Virus record (IMG/VR): IMGVR_UViG_3300043444_000099
Span: 1-30,416 of that record
DNA: 30,416 nucleotides
Reading direction: 5' to 3' (one strand)
Source of the DNA: a virus
The translations under genes were made by a program, and so were the position numbers. Below are positions 1 to 6,891 of this stretch, piece after piece (positions within the stretch are counted from its first letter, which is position 1; each line of letters opens with the position of its first letter). The notes below the pieces were generated by a model. The model did not search any database. It had not been told where the DNA came from and saw nothing but the letters and a program-made list of their open reading frames with translations.

Positions 1-291
1 CTAATCGATGAAAAAGATACACTAATGAAAAGTAAGATGTATCTCAAAGTTAATCTAGATATTGACATTACATTTGAAGAAGCTAACTTTATCAAAGAAA
101 CGTTTGTAGCTGAGCATGATATTAGAGAAATCAGCCTCATCCAAGACAAGGATGATGTTACCACTGTGCTCGATGATCAAGCAGACAGCAAGTTCGAAAG
201 CGTAGATCAGATTGTAACTGAACAACTGGTCAATATCGACAGTGACTCCTTTGATAAAAAGGTCCTTTTAGAGATTTATAACAGCCTATAA
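1..291 (+). CDS. 47: Recombination endonuclease gp47, C-terminal end (partial)
   Basis: The frame is open from the first base of the window through the Met at 25 to the stop at 289-291, so this is most likely the tail of a longer gene and not an 88-residue protein. T4-like phages place gene 47 (Mre11/SbcD-like nuclease) directly before gene 46, and the stop here overlaps the gene 46 start (TAATG). The visible residues form a small alpha/beta domain followed by an acidic helix ending LLEIYNSL, which fits the C-terminal cap region of gp47. The catalytic phosphoesterase motifs would lie upstream, outside the window. By family knowledge, gp47 with gp46 resects DNA ends for recombination-dependent replication. 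The alternative is a separate small gene starting at 25. I see no strong ribosome binding site there, so I prefer the partial gp47 reading. Confidence 0.75.
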   Translation, partial: LIDEKDTLMKSKMYLKVNLDIDITFEEANFIKETFVAEHDIREISLIQDKDDVTTVLDDQADSKFESVDQIVTEQLVNIDSDSFDKKVLLEIYNSL

Positions 292-2069
292 TGTTTAAAA
301 TAAAAAATATAACAGTTAAAAACTTCATGTCTGTAGGTAATCAGACACAGGCAGTTGATTTTGACAAAGAACACTTAACCTTAGTTCTCGGAGAGAACGT
401 TGATTTAGGCGGAGACGACAGCGGTAGCCGAAATGGTACTGGTAAAACTACCATGATCAATGCCCTGTCTTATGCACTATACGGTCAAGCACTAACTAAC
501 ATCAAGAAAGAAAACTTAATTAATAAAACTAACGGGAAGCACATGTTAGTTACAGTTGAGTTTGATGTTAAAGGGCAGAGCTTCCGCATCGAACGCGGTC
601 GTAAGCCCAATGTACTCAAACTATTCATTAACAATACAGAGCAAAAGTCCAAGGATGAAGACGATAGCCAGGGCGATAGTAGAGAAACACAAAAGGCTAT
701 TGAAGAACTGTTAGGCATGAGTCATACTATGTTCAAGCATTTAGTAGCATTGAACACTTACACAGAACCGTTCCTAAGCATGAAAGCTGCCGATCAGAGA
801 GAAGTTATTGAGCAACTGCTGGGTATTACCCTGCTATCTGAAAAGGCAGAGACACTCAAAGCCGCTGTTAAGGTTACTAAGGATGCTATCCAGTCCGAAA
901 CTTACAAGATCGAGGGAATTAAGACTGCAAACGAAAACGTTCAGAAGAGTATTGACAGCTTGAATATCAAGAGTTCTGCTTGGAATACTAAGCACGAGCA
1001 AGAACTAGAAAGCCTAGGCAAAGCTATTCTAAATCTCGAAGCTGTAGATATTGAAGCAGAGTTGCAAGCACACTTAGATTTAAAAGCATGGACTGAGTTA
1101 GATACTAAAATCCGCAACTTAAACAAACAGAAAGCAACTTTAGACTCTGCTGTTAGTCAAGCTAGCAAGGCTAGAGACAAGTATGCAAGAGAAGTAGAAG
1201 CACTGTCTAGCAAGACATGCCCTGCCTGCGAACAAGAATTACACGATCACAAGCACGAAGAAATGACTGCGGTGGCGGCTCAGCACTTAGTCGATGCACA
1301 AACATATTACGACAAGGTGTCTGGGGAACTTAAAAAGATTCAAGACGAGATTGGCAACGGTGATATGCCACGTAAGCCCATTACCTTTTATGATACTGAA
1401 GCAGAAGCATTAGGTCATAAGAACAATCTAGCAACTCTTGAAAGAGGACTCGAATCAAAAGCAGACGAAGCTAACCCGTATGAAGAACAGATTATTGAGT
1501 TAAAGAAAACTGCCCTGGTAGAAATCGACTGGACAGGTGTAAATGAGCTAGCAAAACTTAGAGATCATCAGGAGTTTCTGTTAAAATTATTAACAAACAA
1601 AGATAGTTTTATTCGTAAAAAGATTATTGATCAGAACTTAGCATACTTGAATAAGAGACTCAGTTATTATATCAGCAAGATGGGGCTTCCGCACCAGGTT
1701 GTATTCCAAAATGACTTGAACGTTGAGATTACTCAGCTAGGGCAAGACCTGGACTTTGACAACTTGAGTCGAGGTGAGCGCAACAGATTGATTCTATCGT
1801 TGAGCTTTGCATTCCGAGATGTATGGGAAAACTTATATCAGCACATTAACTTACTGTTCATCGACGAACTTATTGATGCAGGTATGGATGCCGCAGGTGT
1901 AGAAGCAGGTCTGGCGGTCCTGAAAAAGATGGCCAGAGAGCGCAATAAGAATATATACTTGATTAGTCACAAGGATGAGTTAGTTGGTAGAGTTAATAAT
2001 GTATTGAAGGTAATCAAAGAAAATGGTTTTACCTCTTACTCAAATAATGTCGATTACGTTGAAGCATAA
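291..2069 (+). CDS. 46: Recombination endonuclease subunit gp46 (Rad50/SbcC-like ATPase)
   Basis: This 592-residue SMC/Rad50-type ATPase has all the expected parts. The N-terminal P-loop NGTGKTT lies at residues 48-54, after an unusual Gly/Asp-rich insertion. A long coiled-coil middle carries a CPAC zinc hook at residues 310-313. The ABC signature LSRGER is at 492-497, the Walker B LLFIDE at 521-526 (D525, E526), and the switch histidine in ISHKDE at H560. In T4, gp46 partners gp47 to process double-strand ends for recombination-dependent replication and host DNA degradation. The length is close to T4 gp46 (about 560). The start ATG overlaps the preceding stop, which implies translational coupling, and the next gene begins at its own stop (TAATG). 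Confidence 0.96.
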   Translation: MFKIKNITVKNFMSVGNQTQAVDFDKEHLTLVLGENVDLGGDDSGSRNGTGKTTMINALSYALYGQALTNIKKENLINKTNGKHMLVTVEFDVKGQSFRIERGRKPNVLKLFINNTEQKSKDEDDSQGDSRETQKAIEELLGMSHTMFKHLVALNTYTEPFLSMKAADQREVIEQLLGITLLSEKAETLKAAVKVTKDAIQSETYKIEGIKTANENVQKSIDSLNIKSSAWNTKHEQELESLGKAILNLEAVDIEAELQAHLDLKAWTELDTKIRNLNKQKATLDSAVSQASKARDKYAREVEALSSKTCPACEQELHDHKHEEMTAVAAQHLVDAQTYYDKVSGELKKIQDEIGNGDMPRKPITFYDTEAEALGHKNNLATLERGLESKADEANPYEEQIIELKKTALVEIDWTGVNELAKLRDHQEFLLKLLTNKDSFIRKKIIDQNLAYLNKRLSYYISKMGLPHQVVFQNDLNVEITQLGQDLDFDNLSRGERNRLILSLSFAFRDVWENLYQHINLLFIDELIDAGMDAAGVEAGLAVLKKMARERNKNIYLISHKDELVGRVNNVLKVIKENGFTSYSNNVDYVEA

Positions 2070-2368
2070 TGCTAAACAAGTACAAGGACCTTTACGATAA
2101 GATTGTTCAAGATATGGTTAATCTGCATAATGCACACATGCATTTCCATACCAAGATCAATCAAACGTCTGCACTAGAAGTTAGGATGGCTATTAAGTCT
2201 CTTAATGATCATGCAGACGAACTTCGTAAAGCAGTCATGCAAGTACAAAAAGAGCACCGGGCTTTCTTAAAGACTCAAAGACTTGAATATAAAGCAAGAC
2301 TGAGAGAACAAAGAGAGAACAAGGCAAGAAAAAGAGAACATCTATTTAAAAAGAAGGAAACAAAATGA
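2069..2368 (+). CDS. Small basic coiled-coil protein, unknown function
   Basis: This 99-residue protein has no recognised domain. It is predicted to be almost wholly alpha-helical. The N-terminal half contains His-rich helix residues (HNAHMHFHTK around 19-28), and the C-terminal third is dominated by Arg, Lys and Glu (repeated REQRENKARKRE-type heptads), which suggests a coiled coil or a nucleic-acid-binding tail. It starts at the last base of gene 46's stop (TAATG) and its own stop overlaps the next start (ATGA), so it is translationally coupled within the gp46/gp47 operon. A role with recombination or DNA binding is inferred only from charge and position. Confidence 0.75.
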   Translation: MLNKYKDLYDKIVQDMVNLHNAHMHFHTKINQTSALEVRMAIKSLNDHADELRKAVMQVQKEHRAFLKTQRLEYKARLREQRENKARKREHLFKKKETK

Positions 2369-2559
2369 ACTCACAAGCAGATCTACAAGCAGCATTTGAA
2401 GCCTACATGGCAGAGAACACAAAATTTGAAGGTGGTAACAGCGCCGCAGGTACTCGTGCTCGCAAGGCATTAGCCGATTTAGGCAAGGCAGTTAAAAGCC
2501 GTCGTGCAGAAATTACTGAAGTTAAAAACGCTCGCAAGGAAGCAAAAGCAGCGAAGTAA
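2365..2559 (+). CDS. Small Ala/Lys-rich helical protein, possible DNA-binding
   Basis: A 64-residue, strongly helical and basic protein. The core GTRARKALADLGKAVKSRR resembles a short conserved protein seen near replication/recombination genes of marine T4-like phages and has the look of a histone-like or nucleoid-associated peptide. The C-terminus is a run of Lys, Ala and Glu. Its ATG overlaps the previous stop (ATGA), and its TAA overlaps the next start (TAATG). I do not recognise a named family, and DNA binding is inferred from composition only. Confidence 0.75.
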   Translation: MNSQADLQAAFEAYMAENTKFEGGNSAAGTRARKALADLGKAVKSRRAEITEVKNARKEAKAAK

Positions 2560-2987
2560 TGACTTGGACCTATCAAGGACAAGTTGTTGAAACATTACCC
2601 GAAGACTGTGTTGGTTTTGTATATTGCATTACCAACACAATCTCTGGGCGTCAATACATTGGCAAAAAACTAGCAAAATTTAGTAAAACGACCTACAAGA
2701 CTGTAAAGTTAAAGAACGGCACTAAGAAGAAAAAGAAAATTAGAAGCAAAATAGATTCCGACTGGCAGGATTATTACGGGTCCAGTCCTAACTTAACAGC
2801 AGACATAGACAAACTAGGCAAAGAAAACTTCTCCCGCGAAATATTATATTACTGTAAATCTAAAGCAGAAACATCTTACGTTGAGGCCCGCGAACAATTC
2901 GACCGCAAAGTATTAGAATCCGACGAATACTATAACGGACATATACAAGTCCGTGTCCATGGCTCACATATAAAATCTAAAATTTAA
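2559..2987 (+). CDS. GIY-YIG family endonuclease (Seg-like homing endonuclease candidate)
   Basis: A 142-residue protein with the GIY-YIG nuclease fold. The first element is GFVY at residues 19-22, the second YIG at 33-35 after SGRQ, and a conserved acidic residue lies in the helix SYVEAREQF (E109 is the likely metal ligand). Between them are a Lys-rich loop (about 55-64) and the segment DWQDYYGSSPNL typical of the phage GIY-YIG subfamily. No separate DNA-binding domain follows, so it is a minimal version. It sits at the end of the gp46/gp47 operon and is followed directly by a structured gene-free region. By family, such genes are often selfish homing endonucleases (T4 Seg proteins), though a DNA repair or processing role is equally possible. 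Confidence 0.88.
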   Translation: MTWTYQGQVVETLPEDCVGFVYCITNTISGRQYIGKKLAKFSKTTYKTVKLKNGTKKKKKIRSKIDSDWQDYYGSSPNLTADIDKLGKENFSREILYYCKSKAETSYVEAREQFDRKVLESDEYYNGHIQVRVHGSHIKSKI

Positions 2988-3312
2988 GGCACCTTAAGCG
3001 GTAAAAGCAAGCGTCAGCTAACATCGGACGCCCTATACCAGGACCTCGGGTCGCTGGGATGGAAATCTCTAGCCGCTAAGAGTACTCAACCACTATCCTT
3101 TACAGGACGTAGATCGCAAACTCGCCGCGGTTTGGTTGTTTGAAGCAAGAGAAAAGGCAAAAAGACGCTGTAGTGATACAGCACGTTTTACAAATATGTT
3201 AGCGTATATTTGTAAGACCGCCGTTGTAATAAGACGGGGATGGAGGTACCGGACAACCGCCTCTGATAAACACCCTAACGCTAAGTGACTATGCTACTCA
3301 GATGATGTCAAT

Positions 3313-3333
3313 CTTTGCCCTGTGCGGGCAAAG
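3313..3333 (+). other. Strong hairpin, 8-bp stem with 5-base loop
   Basis: CTTTGCCC (3313-3320) pairs perfectly with GGGCAAAG (3326-3333) around the loop TGTGC. No T-run follows, so it does not look like an intrinsic terminator. It may be a structural element of the surrounding RNA or a processing or stability site. Confidence 0.55.
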
Positions 3334-3424
3334 TGTGACCACTTAATCTAGATGATATTTAAATAGCTTCGCTACAAATATTGCTTCGAGCGTTTAGCGA
3401 AGAAGCAAATGAGCGCCAGCTCAT

Positions 3425-3432
3425 TATAAATA
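3425..3432 (+). promoter_or_regulatory. T4-type late promoter TATAAATA
   Basis: An exact match to the T4 late promoter octamer (recognised by gp55 sigma with gp33 and the sliding clamp). It lies 21 bases before the ATG at 3454, just after a 6-bp hairpin at 3409-3424. It gives a short leader without an obvious Shine-Dalgarno sequence for the following gene. Confidence 0.75.
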
Positions 3433-3453
3433 TAAGTTTAAATCTATTCAGCT

Positions 3454-4800
3454 ATGCAACTAAAAACTCTTATCAGTACTATCGATCACATAGAAAGTAA
3501 TAGGATCAGTATCTTCGAAAGTATCGGAAGAGGTGATCAGTATTTTACTACTTGGGAAAGGGAGATTCACCCTATTCTATGTGAGGTTGCAGTTCAACCT
3601 GATCAAGTTCAGCAGTTGTTTAAAAGTATTGAACAGGGTGCAGGGCGTAGCGCATTAGGTAAAGGTTTGGATGCAGTCAAGGGCGCTAAAGATAAAATCA
3701 GTGACGTTTGGTTTAATAAATTTGGTGGTATGCTACAAAGTAGCGGACCAGTTCAAGCATTTGACCAAAAATGGGAAGATATTAAATCAAAAGTTGCTGC
3801 CAAGAATCCAGAGTTAGCATCTAAGCTGGCCAAATACGGCGAGTTTGCTAAGAATAATCCTAACTTACATAAGTTTTTATTAGCTATTGCAGGTTCTGCT
3901 GCCGCTGCTCTAGGAGTTGCAGTAGCAGGTGGAGTTGGTGCAGGAGCACTTGCAGTTGGTACTGGTTCAGGTATTGCTGTAGGTATTTTAAACATTGCTG
4001 ACCGTTTGCTACAGGGTCAAAAAGCATCAACTGCTATAGGACGTGGTGCTACAACAGGCGCTATTGCAGGACTGGCAGCGGGCGCAGCCGCAAAAGTTGG
4101 TGACATGATCAAAGCCGGAATTAAGAGCAGTGCTATTGCTGACTTAAACGGTATGCGGATTACACGACACACAATGGACTGGAACGGACAACCATTTAGT
4201 GCGGTCACACAAGAACCATTAACTAGCCAACTTTCGGCAGCGTTTGATGCGATCGGTCCTAAGTTTGGACAAGACGGTCCAGCGCCGGGTGCTGTAGAAG
4301 CTTTTGCAAAATTAATGGCTAAAGCTTCTAGTCCAGAATATCAACAGCAAATTGCACAGACTAAAGAATTAGCCAAGGCTGTCAAAGATGCTGCAAAATC
4401 TAGTATGGCTGTTGTTGGACAACTACAACAAATTGGTACAGCAGCCGCAGGTGGAGTTGCCAGTGCCGCTACCAATCAACAGCCGGCACCTGTTACAGAA
4501 AATCAATTAAACGAATTGTTTGGTATCACAGGCAACAAAGTAGATGCTAGCAAACTTGAAAAGGCTTGGAAGAAAGCTGGTAGTCCGTTAGAAAGCGAAG
4601 AAATCGCTCAAATACTTCAAAGTGCTGGAGTAGATCCAACATTAATTTCCAAAGCATTTACTGACATAGGCTTACCTGAACCATCAGGACAGTCTCAGGT
4701 AAATACAGAATTGATAAAGCAAATTCAAGCAGAGTTTGCAAAATTAGATAAAAAAGGACAGCAAGACATACTTGCTTATTTGCAGACAGGAACCGCTTAA
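3454..4800 (+). CDS. Ala/Gly-rich protein with hydrophobic helices, unknown function
   Basis: A 448-residue protein of unrecognised function. Residues 1-60 form a mixed helical domain. A charged coiled region follows (about 65-135), then a long hydrophobic Ala/Gly-rich stretch (about 139-180, and again 199-213) with glycine-zipper character that could enter a membrane. After a Gln/Ala linker (about 285-345), the C-terminus has two small helical units. One contains AWKKAGSPLESEEI (about 369-382), and the last is an amphipathic helix pair with LDKKGQQDILAYLQ. That last motif recurs in the next gene. It is read from a TATAAATA late promoter 21 bases upstream, which suggests a virion or late protein. 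A virion-internal or ejected protein is a possible role, inferred only from composition and late expression. The ribosome binding site is weak. Confidence 0.7.
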   Translation: MQLKTLISTIDHIESNRISIFESIGRGDQYFTTWEREIHPILCEVAVQPDQVQQLFKSIEQGAGRSALGKGLDAVKGAKDKISDVWFNKFGGMLQSSGPVQAFDQKWEDIKSKVAAKNPELASKLAKYGEFAKNNPNLHKFLLAIAGSAAAALGVAVAGGVGAGALAVGTGSGIAVGILNIADRLLQGQKASTAIGRGATTGAIAGLAAGAAAKVGDMIKAGIKSSAIADLNGMRITRHTMDWNGQPFSAVTQEPLTSQLSAAFDAIGPKFGQDGPAPGAVEAFAKLMAKASSPEYQQQIAQTKELAKAVKDAAKSSMAVVGQLQQIGTAAAGGVASAATNQQPAPVTENQLNELFGITGNKVDASKLEKAWKKAGSPLESEEIAQILQSAGVDPTLISKAFTDIGLPEPSGQSQVNTELIKQIQAEFAKLDKKGQQDILAYLQTGTA

Positions 4801-4801
4801 T

Positions 4802-5725
4802 ATGAAAATTACAGAATTACTTGAAGAAAGACAAGACCTTGATGAGCTGAATATGGCTCAAGTAGGCGGAGCTATTGGAAAAGGTGCAACTGCTGTAGGT
4901 AAAGGAATTGGCGCTACTGCTGCCGGCGCTGTCCAAGCAGGTAAGAATTTCTGGGGCGGATTAAAGCAAGGATGGAAAGCAGGCCAGGGTGCAGTAGCAG
5001 GAACAGATACTGGAGCAGCTCCAACACAAGCTGGTCCGGCAGCTGGTCAGTCATCTACTGCGGCACCGGCGGCTGCGGGCGGCGCTCAACCAAGCGGACA
5101 ACCAGCAGCAAACACACAACCGGCTCCAACACAAGCAGGACCTACCGCTGGACAAGGTGCTACTGCGGCACCTGCGGCGGCAGGACAAGGTGGCAATGGC
5201 GGAGGAGCTGCAACTGCTCTAGCAGGTAATAATGCTGTTGCATCTTTAAAAGCACAGATTGATAAATTAGATCCTGCAAGTAAAAAAGAATTAGTTACTG
5301 CATTACAGAAACCAGCTGCTGAACCAGCACCTGCGGCAGCACCAGAAGCTCCTGCAGAACCTGCGGCAGCTCAACCTGCGGCAAAGCCAACACCAGATGC
5401 GGCAACACAAGCAAGAATTGATGCGGCACCTCAGGGATATGATCCAAACACTGGTAAGCCATTACCGGCGGCTGCTCCGGCAGGACAAGCACCTGCAGCA
5501 CCTGCTACTGATCCTAAAGCTCAGCAAGCGGCATTAAAAGCACGTCTTCAGGGACAACGTGCCGCAGGAAAGAGTGTAGCAACTCAAACAGGTAGCGGAT
5601 TTAAAGACTATGTTGGTGGAAGTCCTAATTACAAAGGATTTGATCCACAGGGCAATCCTATTCCAAACAAAGTGATGCGTGAAAACGTCGAGTTTTACAG
5701 TAGGTTCTTAGGTAAGAACATTTAA
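4802..5725 (+). CDS. Ala/Pro/Gln-rich low-complexity protein, unknown function
   Basis: I start this gene at the ATG at 4802 (MKITELLEER, 307 residues), one base after the previous stop. The in-frame ATG at 4772 lies inside the upstream gene and would add ten unrelated residues. The N-terminus is a short amphipathic helix, followed by a Gly/Ala-rich zone (about 20-60), long Ala/Pro/Gln repeats (about 65-255), and a conserved-looking C-terminal tail ending EFYSRFLGKNI. In the middle, a helix pair with KAQIDKLDPASKKELV (about 149-164) resembles the C-terminal motif of the preceding protein. The two are co-transcribed. The composition suggests an extended, flexible late or virion protein. The function is unknown. 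Its TAA overlaps the stop codon of the convergent gene on the other strand. Confidence 0.7.
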   Translation: MKITELLEERQDLDELNMAQVGGAIGKGATAVGKGIGATAAGAVQAGKNFWGGLKQGWKAGQGAVAGTDTGAAPTQAGPAAGQSSTAAPAAAGGAQPSGQPAANTQPAPTQAGPTAGQGATAAPAAAGQGGNGGGAATALAGNNAVASLKAQIDKLDPASKKELVTALQKPAAEPAPAAAPEAPAEPAAAQPAAKPTPDAATQARIDAAPQGYDPNTGKPLPAAAPAGQAPAAPATDPKAQQAALKARLQGQRAAGKSVATQTGSGFKDYVGGSPNYKGFDPQGNPIPNKVMRENVEFYSRFLGKNI

Positions 5726-5940
5726 AAGAACGGTAGCTTAGTCTTTTTAGTAGTCTCAAGATTTTCTTTAATAATCTTGCTGACAATTTCTAAATCTTCA
5801 CTTTCGAGTTCAAAAGCCTCAGTTATGGTTATGCTACCGCGCATGAACCACATAATCTGATAAAGTTGATTCTTTAAGGCTTTTGCCTCCCTTTCCATCC
5901 CTTCACTTAACTTTTGAATTGCTTCTAAGTCAAGAGACAA
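5722..5940 (-). CDS. Small protein next to gene 26, probable tail/baseplate assembly factor
   Basis: A 72-residue helical protein. The first available start is a TTG at 5940, six bases past the gene 26-like stop, with AAGG just before it. An ATG at residue 15 (MEREAK) is an alternative, so the start is uncertain. The conserved-looking core LYQIMWFMRGSITITEAF is followed by an acidic helix and a Lys/Thr tail ending LPFF. A small gene directly after the gene 26 homologue is a familiar arrangement in marine T4-like phages. By position it could be a baseplate hub assembly factor (gp51-like) or a tail assembly chaperone for the tape-measure protein, but I cannot assign it from sequence. Its stop overlaps the stop of the plus-strand gene. 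Confidence 0.7.
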   Translation of the reverse strand: MSLDLEAIQKLSEGMEREAKALKNQLYQIMWFMRGSITITEAFELESEDLEIVSKIIKENLETTKKTKLPFF

Positions 5941-5945
5941 AAGCC

Positions 5946-6815
5946 TTAGGCGAAAAAACTGGAAGGGTCAAAGTTTAAAGGAATCTCAAGCTCGTCACCG
6001 GTAATGCCAACAGCTCGCATTTCTTCAGTGACTGCTACTTTCAATGGCTTAATAGCATTGTGTTCTCTCAAACGATCAATGTGTCCTTTGACTTTGTCAA
6101 AAATTTCTTTATCGACATTGTCCATAAAATCTTGAATGTGTTTGCGATCGCTGGTACTGCCATTAACTGACTCAATTGAATATATAGAGTCTGAAACAAT
6201 GCCCAAAGTTAGCTTGTTAAGTTTAGCAAAACTTTCCTTAAAGATTCTGATCTTATCTTCATCTGACACAGATTCATCATTGACAACTTGTATAATCTTT
6301 TGAGTCTCAAAAGTCTGCAGAGCACCTTGAGTCATAACTTTGTAAGTAATAGGTCTTACATAAACTGTTAGATTTTCATTTACTGGAATAACTGGATCCC
6401 ACATAATAGTCTGCATTAGTTGGTCAGTTACTAGGCGCAGGTCAAGTTCATATTCATAATCAACATCTTCACCTAGCTTTAGAGGGACGCTCATTTTTTC
6501 ACCGTAGGTTGCAATACGGATAGCAATAAGAATAACGTCCATGTCAATGTTAGGAATCTTCCAAGCGTTCTTGACACTAGGCATACAGTGCTGAATAACA
6601 TCAACTACTGCCTGTCCGTTCATTAGCGCATCTGGAATCTTGAGTTTAAGTTCGTCTTGTGCAGTCATGGAATACACAGGATATTCACCGTTCTCGGAAA
6701 CTTCTAAACTGCCATCCTCCCAAAACTCTCCGTTGCTAGGCAAGCGAATGTAAATCTTAGGTTGGCGCATCAGGCCTAGTAATGGGTTTGGACTAACTGT
6801 TTTAGGTTGAACCAT
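5946..6815 (-). CDS. 26: Baseplate hub assembly protein, gp26-like (T4_baseplate family)
   Basis: A 289-residue protein matching the T4 gp26 baseplate family. The N-terminal segment PLLGLMRQPKIYIRLPSNG and the following MTAQDELKLKIPDALMNGQA are hallmark sequences of this family in T4-like marine phages. The middle (about 90-150) contains AIRIATYGEKM, and the C-terminal third is helical. By homology it acts in building the central hub of the baseplate. It is on the minus strand, with a GGAGAC ribosome binding site eight bases before the ATG and a minus-strand TATAAATA at 6858-6865. It diverges from the tape-measure gene and is longer than T4 gp26 (about 208). Confidence 0.88.
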   Translation of the reverse strand: MVQPKTVSPNPLLGLMRQPKIYIRLPSNGEFWEDGSLEVSENGEYPVYSMTAQDELKLKIPDALMNGQAVVDVIQHCMPSVKNAWKIPNIDMDVILIAIRIATYGEKMSVPLKLGEDVDYEYELDLRLVTDQLMQTIMWDPVIPVNENLTVYVRPITYKVMTQGALQTFETQKIIQVVNDESVSDEDKIRIFKESFAKLNKLTLGIVSDSIYSIESVNGSTSDRKHIQDFMDNVDKEIFDKVKGHIDRLREHNAIKPLKVAVTEEMRAVGITGDELEIPLNFDPSSFFA

Positions 6816-6828
6816 GTTTATTGTCTCC

Positions 6829-6836
6829 GATAAATA
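6829..6836 (+). promoter_or_regulatory. Late promoter GATAAATA for the tape-measure operon
   Basis: A one-base variant of the T4 late octamer on the plus strand, 55 bases before the ATG at 6892. It lies downstream (in the minus direction) of the minus-strand TATAAATA, so the two promoters face each other and their transcripts would overlap at the 5' ends. Confidence 0.55.
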
Positions 6837-6851
6837 ATCTAGTATAACTCT

Positions 6852-6870
6852 GCGTATTATTTATATACGC
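6852..6870. repeat. Inverted repeat around the minus-strand late promoter
   Basis: GCGTAT (6852-6857) is repeated inverted as ATACGC (6865-6870) around a seven-base AT centre that overlaps the TATAAATA octamer. It could be a hairpin at the 5' leader of the plus-strand transcript or an operator-like site. Confidence 0.5.
6858..6865 (-). promoter_or_regulatory. T4-type late promoter TATAAATA for gene 26
   Basis: An exact octamer on the minus strand, with its downstream edge 42 bases from the gene 26-like ATG at 6815. It drives the two-gene inverted island. Confidence 0.7.
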
Positions 6871-6891
6871 ACAGAACCCTGGAAAATAACA

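Larger units (their letters stand above)
2988..3453 (+). other. Gene-free region with many perfect hairpins; candidate structured RNA
   Basis: No convincing protein is encoded here, only a stray 30-codon frame at 3196-3288. Perfect inverted repeats follow one another: TTAAG/CTTAA at 2984-2997; GCGTC/GACGC at 3011-3015 and 3027-3031; CAAAC/GTTTG at 3117-3121 and 3130-3134; GCTGTA with a GTGA tetraloop at 3167-3182; a 10-bp stem at 3188-3197 and 3206-3215; CCGT/ACGG at 3221-3237; GAGG/CCTC at 3243-3263; an 8-bp stem at 3313-3320 and 3326-3333; CTTCGCTA/TAGCGAAG at 3367-3374 and 3395-3402; ATGAGC/GCTCAT at 3409-3424. AAGTG (3283-3287) can also pair with CACTT (3340-3344) around the 3313 hairpin. 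It matches no tRNA, tmRNA, RNase P or group I intron core that I can recognise. Confidence 0.55.

Noticed and set aside
3196-3288. A 30-codon open frame inside the gene-free block
   Set aside because: It has no ribosome binding site, overlaps several perfect hairpins, and its residue mix (Arg/Thr/Lys) shows no protein-like pattern.
3313-3340. The 8-bp hairpin as an intrinsic terminator
   Set aside because: No T-run follows the stem, unlike the three clear terminators near 15.2, 15.7 and 16.5 kb.
2988-3453. A group I intron or its remnant next to the GIY-YIG gene
   Set aside because: I could not find the conserved core elements around the guanosine-binding site, and neither flank looks like a split coding exon.
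4772-4801. An upstream ATG for the Ala/Pro-rich protein
   Set aside because: It lies inside the preceding gene. The ATG at 4802 gives the typical MKITELLEE start and a one-base spacing.
5295-5501. A minus-strand frame within the Ala/Pro-rich gene
   Set aside because: Its Leu/Val/Gln/Pro repetition is a shadow of the Ala/Pro/Gln repeat codons on the plus strand.
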